Both the position numbers and the translations under genes were made by a program. A stretch of 10,000 nucleotides of DNA, from the NCBI GenBank assembly GCA_964020155.1, contig OZ026550.1, positions 1,636,352 through 1,646,351 of the forward strand. The letters run 5' to 3'. Every line of letters starts with the position of its first letter. Within the stretch, counting starts at the first letter, position 1. The notes below the pieces were generated by a model. That model worked only from the letters and a program-made list of their open reading frames with translations, made no database searches and was not told where the DNA came from. Of this stretch, positions 1 to 5,632 are shown in pieces. The DNA is from Chondrilla cf. caribensis. Its lineage: Eukaryota > Porifera > Demospongiae > Chondrillida > Chondrillidae.

Positions 1-79
1 ACATACGTATGTGCTTTGAAATAGGAAGTCTTTGATAACTCACTGTAATACTGTACATCACTGAACATACACTGCATGT

Positions 80-575
80 TCCAAGTTTGTTGTTTACATG
101 TATGTATACAGTTTGATGTTTTTATGTGTTTACAGTTTGATGTTTTTATGTGTTTACAGTTCAATGTGTTGTCTGTATACAATTCGATGTTTGCATGTAT
201 ACATTTTAATATTCACCTCTGTACAGTGTAATGTTTACATGTGTACAATTTGATATTTACATGTGTACAATTTGATGTTTACATGTGTACAATTTGATGT
301 TTACATGTGTACAATTTGATATTTACATGTGTACAATTTGATGTTTACATGTGTACAATTTGATATTTACATGTGTACAATTTGATGTTTACATGTATAC
401 AATTCGATGTTTGCATGTATACATTTTAATATTCACCTCTGTACAGTGTAATGTTTACATGTGTACAATTTGATATTTACATGTGTACAATTTGATATGT
501 ACATGTGTACAATTTGATGTTTACATGTGTACAATTTGATGTTTACAAGTGTACATTTTGATGTTTACATGTGTG
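80..575. repeat. 22-bp minisatellite with 220-bp higher-order period
   Basis: The stretch is built of about 20 tandem copies of a roughly 22-bp unit (core ACATGTGTACAATTTGAT, itself close to palindromic at ACATGTGTACA). Copies are regular from about 222 to 560 and degenerate before that; two perfect 24-bp variants sit at 111-134 and 135-158. The block starting at 174 recurs at 394 without a mismatch for about 103 nt, an offset of 220 bp or ten monomers, so a multi-monomer block was duplicated. It lies in an intron of the CHY zinc-finger gene and runs to about 20 nt from the splice acceptor at 591-592. Confidence 0.93.
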
Positions 576-592
576 TGTACTTTGTGTCATAG

Positions 593-704
593 ATTCCCAT
601 GCTGTGGTAAGGCCTTCCCATGTGACCTGTGTCATGACACTAAGGAAGATCATCCGTATGAACTGGCCAATAGAATGATTTGTGGACATTGCGCCAAAGA
701 ACAG
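593..704 (+). CDS. CHY-type zinc-finger protein, internal exon (gene is 5'-partial)
   Basis: This internal exon is bounded by a TCATAG acceptor (591-592) and a CAG/GTGATT donor (705-706). It starts with the last base of a codon and ends on a codon boundary. The peptide reads FPCCGKAFPCDLCHD and then TKEDHPYELANRMICGHCAK, with a CC pair, CxxCH, a second H five residues later (H-x4-H), and CxxC. This is the core of the CHY zinc finger (PF05495 family), which binds several zinc ions. Known members include the CHY module of Pirh2/RCHY1 and yeast Hot13, an intermembrane-space zinc-binding protein. This copy resembles the widespread uncharacterised eukaryotic CHY proteins rather than RCHY1, since no RING follows. 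The N-terminal part, including the C-x-H-y signature, must lie in exons left of the window. The family call is firm; cellular role is unknown. Confidence 0.85.
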
Positions 705-750
705 GTGATTGGGTGGTGTGGACCACGTCACATGTGTATCACATGATACC

Positions 751-809
751 CACACATGCACACACACACACGTGCGCATGCACACAAACTCACACACACA
801 CACACACAC

Positions 810-851
<42 letters not shown>

Positions 852-860
852 ACACACCAT
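751..860. repeat. CA/TG microsatellite within an intron
   Basis: Imperfect (CA)n with interruptions (CACGTGCGCATG, AAACT, CGCA, CATA) fills most of the 171-nt intron 705-875 of the CHY gene. It ends shortly before the pyrimidine tract CCATTTCTTCATTCCTTAG that forms the next acceptor. It is transcribed as CA repeats in the sense RNA. It produces several spurious His/Thr and Cys/Val open frames on both strands. Confidence 0.97.
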
Positions 861-875
861 TTCTTCATTCCTTAG

Positions 876-988
876 GCATATACTTCAGGCAAACCTTGCA
901 GTGCTTGTAAGAGTCTGTTGACTTCGGCTGCCTCAACAGGGTTCTGGGAAGGAGGGCAAGGCTGTCGAAATAAGCTTAAAATGAACAG
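876..988 (+). CDS. CHY-type zinc-finger protein, penultimate exon
   Basis: The acceptor CCTTAG at 874-875 keeps the phase of the exon at 593-704. The exon reads AYTSGKPCSACKSLL and then a block containing GFWEGGQGCRNKLKMNR. CSAC supplies the last CxxC zinc pair of the CHY domain. The GFWEGG-x-G-x-R-x-K-x-x-M block is the conserved tail seen in many eukaryotic CHY proteins (family knowledge). The exon ends AACAG at 988 before a GTACAT donor (989-990), in phase 2. Reading through the donor would stop within a few codons. Phase continuity with the previous exon and domain continuity across the junction both support the model. Confidence 0.82.
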
Positions 989-1073
989 GTACATATATAG
1001 ACAGTGAGGTGTGATGGCTACATCTGTATGGATGATACGTTTGTATTGTATCAAATTGTACACGTGTACACGT

Positions 1074-1074
<1 letters not shown>

Positions 1075-1138
<64 letters not shown>
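1075..1138. repeat. CA microsatellite within an intron
   Basis: An almost uninterrupted (CA)n of about 30 units sits in the 235-nt intron 989-1223 of the CHY gene. It is preceded by the palindromic string GTACACGTGTACACGTGCAC. It is the purest simple repeat in the window and is likely to be polymorphic. Confidence 0.97.
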
Positions 1139-1140
<2 letters not shown>

Positions 1141-1223
1141 TGTGGCTATACAAGCATATAGTATCGGTGTTGCTTCCCATCCGTGTATTAACGTAGGAAT
1201 GAGAAGAAAAAGTATTCTAATAG

Positions 1224-1296
1224 TACCAGCAAGACCACATCTTTGAAGAAGGACAGAGTCGGAGTGAAGGGCAAGATGAAAGCTCTACATGTTTGA
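1224..1296 (+). CDS. CHY-type zinc-finger protein, terminal exon (basic tail)
   Basis: Two possible acceptors six bases apart (AG at 1222-1223 and at 1228-1229) give the same reading frame and fit the phase-2 donor at 988; they differ only by two codons. The frame gives TSKTTSLKKDRVGVKGKMK and then ALHV before TGA at 1294-1296. The lysine/glycine-rich composition fits a basic C-terminal tail following the GFWEGG block. The exon is short, so the call rests on phase, splice signals and the existence of a frame-preserving copy at 1852-1927. No AATAAA signal is visible close by. An alternative is that another downstream exon is used. Confidence 0.6.
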
Positions 1297-1499
1297 ATGG
1301 GCATGTATCAATCTCTCAATCGACTAATAGAACGAATTTAGTGTTTTATTGGTTTTATTCATTGTGTATGTCCTCCAATAAGATCCCATCAAACAAAAAT
1401 GAGGTCGTGGTTGTAATCTCAACTTCTCGAATCTTATCAATAGTACCAATAGTAATAATAATATTATCAATAGTAGAAATATTATAGTCAGTATTATCC
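1297..1499. other. AT-rich 3' flank, no gene seen
   Basis: Probably the 3' untranslated region and flank of the CHY gene. It contains ATAGTA/ATAATA-rich sequence near 1438-1490. The small open frame across 1293-1487 has no recognisable protein character and I do not call it. Confidence 0.5.
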
Positions 1500-1682
1500 T
1501 TATTACGGTATATAGTACAGCATAGTATAGTATAGTCTAGTACAGTCTAGTCTAATACAGTTAGTATAGTACAGTCTAGTATAGTACAGTCTAGTCTAAT
1601 ACAGTTAGTATAGTACAGTCTATAATCTAATACAGTATTATAGTCTAGTACAGTCTAGTATAGTATATAATATAAAATAGTA
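1500..1682. repeat. TAG/CAG-rich minisatellite
   Basis: A degenerate array built of short words TAGTA, TACAG, TCTAG and TATAG. A longer unit of 44 bp is visible: the 20-mer TACAGTCTAGTCTAATACAG at 1541 recurs at 1585. The flanks are plain AT-rich DNA. No coding potential; stops occur in every frame. Confidence 0.85.
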
Positions 1683-1851
1683 ATACTGATTTTTTAATTG
1701 TTAATAATAATACCTGTATATCCTAAAGCATTTTTCAAGTATATCGATATAAATTATATTATGTTTATAATTCTATAAATTGTATTATAATTATCTCATA
1801 TGCGTGCCTTGTATGATATATGGTCTTTATTTTCATATACTTAATTATAAG
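1683..1851. other. AT-rich spacer, nothing recognised
   Basis: Very AT-rich sequence with no open frame, hairpin or repeat that I can support. Its end (TTATTTTCATATACTTAATTATAAG) could serve as the splice acceptor of the duplicated terminal exon that follows. Confidence 0.5.
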
Positions 1852-1927
1852 GTACTGTACATATTATAATTATGCATCTTCGAAGAATGAGAGTTATATA
1901 AAGGGCAAGAAGGCTTTGCATGTTTAA
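1852..1927 (+). other. duplicated terminal exon of the CHY gene (possible alternative exon)
   Basis: From about 1874 this aligns with the CHY terminal exon and its 3' flank (about 1237-1320), offset near 640 bp. Shared strings include CATCTT-GAAGAA, AAGGGCAAGA, CATGTTT and TATCAATCTCTCA. The reading frame survives: the copy gives SSKNESYIKGKKALHV then TAA (1925-1927), against TSLKKDRVGVKGKMKALHV then TGA in the first exon. The gaps are multiples of three, the stop is changed to another stop, and CTA is changed to TTG (both Leu). An AG at 1850-1851 would accept in the right phase, but the codons 1853-1873 are not similar to the first exon. It may be an alternative last exon or a relic. Confidence 0.45.
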
Positions 1928-1967
1928 ATGTACATAATATTATATCAATCTCTCATGAACAAGTAAT

Positions 1968-2130
1968 AATCAATCAATCAATCAATCAATAATTATTTGA
2001 GTGCACCACACCCGAAGGTGCTACGACATACCATTGGTCCTATGTAGCACTATACATCAATACACACCAACAGAATTAACTATGGAGTATCTAGTACACT
2101 AGTCCATCACAATTACAAAATACTGAGTTA
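1968..2130 (-). mobile_element. 3' end of an antisense retroelement with (GATT)n tail
   Basis: Read on the minus strand, a short hairpin CACC-UUCG-GGTG (plus coordinates 2009-2020) is followed by about 18 nt and then a (GATT)n tail (plus strand (AATC)n, 1968-1990). A stable 3' hairpin followed by a short tandem tail is typical of non-LTR retrotransposons and SINEs (known biology). The element therefore enters from the right. Its 5' limit is not visible; the right bound given is nominal. No coding remnant is recognisable, and no target-site duplication was found. Confidence 0.4.
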
Positions 2131-2305
2131 CACACCAATAACAACCAGTAATATTGCAGTATATTGTTTCATTGCACTATAATGTGAATTATAATGTGTT
2201 CCTACTCGTACCCTCAACAATGAATTTTGCTTTATCAATTATACCCCTTTCACATGTGCACTGCGAAGCGAGTTGAACCCAGGTTAACCCATTGGTGTGA
2301 CCATG
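2131..2305. other. spacer, nothing recognised
   Basis: AT-rich DNA that may still belong to the antisense retroelement to its left. It ends with a less AT-rich piece (GAAGCGAGTTGAACCCAGG) that directly abuts the MITE. No gene or motif can be supported. Confidence 0.4.
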
Positions 2306-2307
2306 TA

Positions 2308-2482
2308 CAGTGGAACCTCTCTATTAAGGACACTTTGGGATCTTAATTTTAGTCCTAAATACAGATGTTTCCTCAATTCAGAGGTCATTTAATACACTTC
2401 AGTACTACACTGGGACACAGAATGGTGTCCTTAATACAGAGGTTTCCGCATTTCAGAGGTTTGTAATAAAGAAGTTCCACTG
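2308..2482. mobile_element. 175-bp MITE, pogo/Tigger-like ends, TA target duplication
   Basis: The ends are inverted repeats: left CAGTGGAACCTCTCTATTA, right (reverse complement) CAGTGGAACTTCTTTATTA, with two mismatches in 19 bp. Both are flanked by TA (2306-2307 and 2483-2484). CAGTGGAACC-type ends with TA duplication are characteristic of pogo/Tigger elements of the Tc1/mariner superfamily (known). The element has no open frame and is non-autonomous. Inside, an imperfect direct repeat of about 35 bp starts near 2353 (TCCTAAATACAGATGTTTCC) and near 2418 (TCCTTAATACAGAGGTTTCC). It needs a transposase supplied elsewhere. Confidence 0.85.
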
Positions 2483-2548
2483 TATGTTGCCATTTCCGGT
2501 TCGATCGCCGCATACAAAATATAAAATATACGGATTATAAGTACGTAG

Positions 2549-2585
2549 ACCATAGACACTCTATACTACGTAGCATGGAGTGTCT
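2549..2585. repeat. 32-bp imperfect palindrome, left partner of a distant inverted repeat
   Basis: Positions 2554-2585 read the same on both strands except for two mismatched pairs, with AGACACTC and GAGTGTCT at the ends and CTACGTAG at the centre. The left part, ACCATAGACACTCTATACTAC (2549-2569), recurs in inverse orientation at 3591-3611 with one mismatch in 21. It may be the end of a small foldback or TIR element that spans 2549-3611. Confidence 0.7.
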
Positions 2586-2677
2586 CAGTATGCATGGTAT
2601 AACTCGGGCATGGCCGACGAGTGGACGCGCCGATCGATAAGCTACTTTTTGAAACAAGAACCGTTTCAATCGAATGG

Positions 2678-3089
2678 ATTATGGCTGAGATTTAAAAAGA
2701 ATTAGAGAAGTAGAGCAAGGATCATTTTAAATTCTCCACTGGTCTTCACATCTGCAGGAGGTATGGGGCCCACAGCAAATGTTGTATACAAACGATTAGC
2801 ATCATGCTTGGCTGAAAAGCAAGAGAAGCAATATAGTGCCATAATACACTGGATAAGATGTAGACTTAATTTCTCCCTATTGAGATCAGCCATAATGTGT
2901 TTGAGAGGTTCCAGATCAACAAGACACCATCCAGCAGATCCTGAGCTCATCACAATAGCAAATGCAGAATGCAAGATCCCCCATCTTGATCTTGATTGAA
3001 CAGATTCACAGAAAATTACTAAGAAATACTTTCGTGTTGGTTGATTGATTTATTTATTATTATATTAAAAAAAAAATTATGGCTGAGAT
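2678..3089 (+). mobile_element. 5'-truncated non-LTR retrotransposon insertion with 14-bp target duplication
   Basis: The 14-bp string ATTATGGCTGAGAT occurs at 2678-2691 and again at 3076-3089. The second copy follows a run of A (from 3067). The piece between them is a 3' fragment of a retrotransposon, containing the last part of its ORF (2692-2999) and a short 3' untranslated region with TTGGTTGATTGATTTATTTATT. Target duplication, poly(A) and 5' truncation together are the hallmark of target-primed reverse transcription. The insertion is about 385 bp long. The intact duplication suggests that it is fairly young. Confidence 0.85.
2692..2999 (+). pseudogene. retrotransposon ORF C-terminus, frameshifted
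   Basis: The fragment opens with KRIREVEQGSF, hits TAA at about 2728, and then continues in another frame as SPLVFTSAGGMG, VVYKRLAS, MCLRGSRS and a tail ending in LDLD before TGA at 2997-2999. The same order of blocks is present in the fragment at 3706-4508 (IREIEHGSFSPLVFTTAGGMG, VVYKRLAS, RSSIMCLRGSRS). It represents only the extreme C-terminus of a non-LTR Pol protein; reverse transcriptase and endonuclease parts are absent because of 5' truncation. It cannot make a functional protein. Confidence 0.75.
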
Positions 3090-3590
3090 ACTGTTCCCAC
3101 CGTTAGGAATGTAAAAAGGGGGGAGGGGGTTCAGTGCTTTTCTTCTTCTATTGAAGTAGGGGATACGATTCTTAATGCCTACGAGTGTGTAGAAGAAGAC
3201 GCCTGGAACCTTCCTGATATCTGTTCACAGTATATCGAACCGAGAATTCTCCGCAACAGCACCCGCAAAAGTTCAATGTATAAAATTTTGTGCCGTTTTG
3301 CAAGGTTGAGCAACGACTGCTGAACCGTTAAACAAGTGAACAAACGAGTTATGTGTTTAGTTTCGGTTTCATCCTATTGCAATTGGTATAACACGTTACA
3401 ATAGGCCGCTGTATAGCTTCATTTCGAACGAAAATAAAAAAGGACAGTCATTTCACGTTCCTCCGAAATGTTAACATAATTATTATACATCGTAACACAG
3501 GAACTTCCTGAATGTATACATACCATACGCGTGATAACAAAGGAAATTATGCAGTGATAATGTTTCCAGTCCCGGTTACGTAGTATCATG
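3090..3590. other. unassigned interval between the two retrotransposon fragments
   Basis: It contains a G-rich run near 3117-3130 and otherwise mixed-composition DNA. One plus-strand open stretch of 78 codons (3087-3323) includes AYECVEEDAWNLPDICSQYI but has no usable start codon and no recognisable family, so I do not call it. A minus-strand open frame at 3419-3643 runs into the foldback repeat and looks random. Its left end is interrupted target DNA, since ATGGCTGAGATACTG would be contiguous without the insertion. Confidence 0.4.
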
Positions 3591-3611
3591 GTAGTATAGA
3601 GTGTCTGTGGT
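3591..3611. repeat. inverted partner of the repeat at 2549-2569
   Basis: GTAGTATAGAGTGTCTGTGGT is the reverse complement of 2549-2569 with one mismatch. Just upstream, ACGTAG at 3578-3583 and an 11-bp interruption suggest that the same ACGTAGTATAGAGTGTCT unit was split by a small insertion. Confidence 0.65.
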
Positions 3612-3626
3612 TTTATTAATCTTCTC

Positions 3627-3695
3627 GTGCCACTTAGTCTCACGTCACCTGGATCCGCTTCTCGCCTCCATTTTTTATACTGACGTCATTAGGTC
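3627..3695. mobile_element. left arm of a foldback/palindromic element
   Basis: Positions 3662-3695 match the reverse complement of 4597-4629 with one gap and one mismatch. Positions 3627-3650 match the reverse complement of 4624-4647 at 20 of 24. The left arm has an extra ~17-bp piece (3651-3661 region) duplicating CGCCT. It ends with TGACGTCATTAGGTC, which includes a perfect CRE octamer TGACGTCA (3681-3688). Together with the right arm it would form a long hairpin or MITE. Confidence 0.82.
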
Positions 3696-4606
3696 GACCT
3701 AATGATGATTTCCGCAGAAAAGAGGGCCTCCAGCTGGCTGACAGTCTTACCCATTGCAGAACATGGTTTTGCACTCCACAAGGGAGCTTTTAGAGACGCC
3801 CTCTGCCTTCGCTATGGTTGGCATCCATCACTCCTGCCATCACATTGTGTCTGTAGCCAAAGATTCACAGTGGAACATTCACTTAGCTGCAGCCGAGGAG
3901 GATTTCCATCAATAAGGCATAATGAAATACGGGATTTGACAGCAGAACTCATGAGTGAAGTATGCTATGGAGTTGGCATAGAGCCAGATCTACAACCAAT
4001 CACAGAAGAACACCTGTCCCTTAAATCCGCCAACAAAGAAGATGAAGCCCGGCTAGACATTGTGGTGGAGAATTTCTGGGGGAAAGATAGGCAACGAGCA
4101 TTTTTTGACATACGGGTTTTTAACCATTTCGCTCAGAGCCATTGCAACAACCCCCCTTGAGAAGTGTCACAGAAGACAAGAAATGGAAAGAAAAGAAAGT
4201 ATGAAGAGAGAATAAGAGAGATTGAACATGGCTCATTCTCACCACTAGTGTTCACCACTGCAGGAGGTATGGGAGCAACAGCTACCGTTGTATATAAGAG
4301 ATTAGCATCTCTTATTGCCGAAAAACATGATGAACTGTATGGACAGACTCTGCACTGGATGAGGTGCAGACTGGGCTTTTCATTGTTGAGATCCTCTATT
4401 ATGTGTCTACGTGGTTCAAGATCACACGTCAATCACCCCTACTCCTTCACAAAGAGTGACTCCATGGAACTCGCTTGTGCGGAAGGCAGGGTCACTGAGG
4501 AGCATTAGTTTAAAATTGTTATTGTTTGTCTACTCTAACCTCCATTACAATACCATGCCTTTATGTATTATCTATTTCAAGTAAGTAGATCTAATAGACC
4601 TAATGA
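3696..4606 (+). mobile_element. second 5'-truncated retrotransposon fragment, inserted in the foldback centre
   Basis: The 10-bp string GACCTAATGA is present at 3696-3705 and at 4597-4606, flanking 891 bp of retrotransposon 3' end. Removing the insert and one copy joins TGACGTCATTAGGTC to GACCTAATGACGTCA, a perfect 30-bp palindrome, so the insert sits exactly at the symmetry centre of the foldback element. No poly(A) is visible at the 3' end. Because the direct repeats lie in a palindrome, the exact insertion point is ambiguous, but the coincidence of direct repeat and dyad centre supports insertion into a pre-existing palindrome. Confidence 0.72.
3706..4508 (+). pseudogene. retrotransposon Pol C-terminus with restriction-like endonuclease domain, decayed
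   Basis: Counting residues from the ATG at 3702, it shows a zinc-knuckle-like C49-x-C51-x7-H59-x3-C63, then RHNEIRDLTAELM, IEPDLQP, and ARLDIVV plus AFFDIRVFN with acidic residues D119 and D136. This order (CCHC knuckle, EP motif, PD/D...D-type core) matches the restriction-like endonuclease (RLE) end of R2/NeSL-type non-LTR elements (family knowledge; my assignment). A TGA at 4158-4160 interrupts it, right after six C. The same frame then resumes with KKRKYEERIREIEHGSF, a GGMG turn and MCLRGSRS, ending at TAG 4506-4508. Two compensating indels near 4156-4190 are an alternative, since the shifted frame there reads LEKCHRRQEMERK. The reverse transcriptase is missing. Confidence 0.7.
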
Positions 4607-4647
4607 CGTCAGCATAAAAATGGAGGCGACGCGAGACTACGTGCCAC
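4597..4647. mobile_element. right arm of the foldback/palindromic element, with CRE octamer
   Basis: This is the reverse complement partner of 3627-3695. It contains TGACGTCA (4604-4611), the consensus CREB/ATF site, about 300 bp upstream of the NHR-kinase start codon. The arm ends near the TTGTCAGCCATTTTATTAAT that begins the gene flank. Confidence 0.8.
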
Positions 4648-4907
4648 TTGTTGTCAGCCATTTTATTAATAATTAATTATAATACTCATCTCGGCTGATT
4701 CGAATTTCTCGCGTAAAAATTGCTTAATATTGAATTAGCAACGATACGGTCATCGGTCGCAAAAGAGTTTAATAGGTTGCTCTAGAGGCTTTTCTCAAGA
4801 TCGGTTATAAGTCACCTAAGAAGCATGAGAACGTTTTGTAAACACATAATACTGCTGCTTTGTCGTCTACTTTCGAAATCGGGGTCGAAGTTTCATCATT
4901 TTCCTGG
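4648..4907. promoter_or_regulatory. probable promoter/5' leader region of the NHR-kinase gene
   Basis: An AT-rich spacer between the foldback element and the kinase gene. It has no recognisable TATA box at a fixed distance. The reading frame of exon 1 is open upstream only to 4842 and holds no in-frame ATG before 4908, so the translation start lies inside the called exon unless an unseen 5' exon exists. Confidence 0.35.
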
Positions 4908-5204
4908 ATGGATGCTTGCTACGTCAGCATTAGATCACCTAGAGTGGATGGCTTCAAAAGTATGGAGATTCGAGAGAGAGATCTAGAACGGCTTCAAGTG
5001 TATGAAGATCTTGTTAACCAAGACTACGACCCCTTCCATCATAAATGTGGGAATAACGTTGTTTTCAGCGCTAAAAGAGGAATAATAGCTACTCGTAGAA
5101 CCGGCTACGGAGAAGGAATGGTATTTTCAGCTAAACCTATTCCAGTAGGTACAATGTTCGGAGTGAAACTGCTTGAAAAGGAAGATAGATGGTCAGGATC
5201 TCTT
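4908..5204 (+). CDS. NHR-coiled-coil-kinase protein, exon 1
   Basis: Exon 1 encodes residues 1-99 and starts the Neuralized homology repeat: FHHKCGNNVVFS (from F43), GIIATRR, GMVFSAKPIPVG and RWSGSL. These match the NHR consensus of a conserved F-H-x-x-x-G-x-N, A-x-R, G-x-V-F-S, P-x-x-x-G and W-x-G-S blocks. NHR domains mediate protein-protein contacts, for example Neuralized with Delta (known). The first ATG at 4908 has poor context, whereas the ATG at 4962 (residue 19, AGTATGG) has a good one, so the protein may start there and be 560 rather than 578 residues. The donor CTT/GTAAGT is at 5205-5206, phase 0. Confidence 0.85.
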
Positions 5205-5307
5205 GTAAGTGCATATACGGAGTAATCCTTCTCACATATACAGAGTGCGTGACATTGTACAGTACTCGCGTGTACAGTGTATAATATGTTTAATCTCTCA
5301 TATGCAG

Positions 5308-5632
5308 GCCATTGGATTCACCTTACTAGATCCAGATACTATTGATTCAATTCCAAAATTTGGTACTGACCTCATAAGTGAAGACTACTGGTTGTTTTTG
5401 AACAGCATAGTCTACCATGACGAACAGGAGCAGGATATCAATATTTCTACACTAGCCTTGAATGAAGGTGATTCTATAGGATGGTACATTACTAGAGATG
5501 GCGATTGGGAAATTTATATCAATGGCAAGAAGAGAGCAGTCGGATGGCGTAATGTACCTACTGATAAGCCCATTTGGGGTGTGGTGGAAATGTATGGGAA
5601 AGCTATAACCGTTCAATCAGAATTTTGTTATG
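5308..5632 (+). CDS. NHR-coiled-coil-kinase protein, exon 2
   Basis: The acceptor ATGCAG (5306-5307) closes a 103-nt intron and joins WSGSL to AIGFTLLDPDTI without a break in the NHR domain. The exon continues through GDSIGWYITRDGDWEIYING, KPIWGVVEMYG and ITVQSEFCYG, which are the later strands of the NHR/SPRY-like beta sandwich. It ends at a G/GTGAGT donor (5633-5634) in phase 1. Residues are 100 to 208 of the protein. The intron splits the NHR domain in the middle. Confidence 0.87.

Noticed and set aside
543..1246. His/Thr-rich and Cys/Val-rich open frames across the CA repeats on both strands
   Set aside because: They are products of (CA)n/(TG)n reading in six frames and overlap introns; only 593-704 and 876-988 have domain support.
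3087..3323. 78-codon plus-strand open stretch (AYECVEEDAWNLPDICSQYI)
   Set aside because: It has no start codon in a useful place, no recognisable family and no paired splice sites; an open stretch of this length is expected by chance in 10 kb.
3419..3643. 74-codon minus-strand open frame
   Set aside because: Random composition, overlapping the inverted repeats at its right end; no support.
4860..4907. Upstream extension of NHR-kinase exon 1 from a TTG codon
   Set aside because: There is no ATG in this part of the frame; eukaryotic starts at TTG are rare, and the ATGs at 4908 or 4962 suffice.
5209..5307. Continuous open frame from intron 1 into exon 2
   Set aside because: A consensus GTAAGT donor and ATGCAG acceptor remove this part and join the NHR strands perfectly; the intron reading has no domain similarity.
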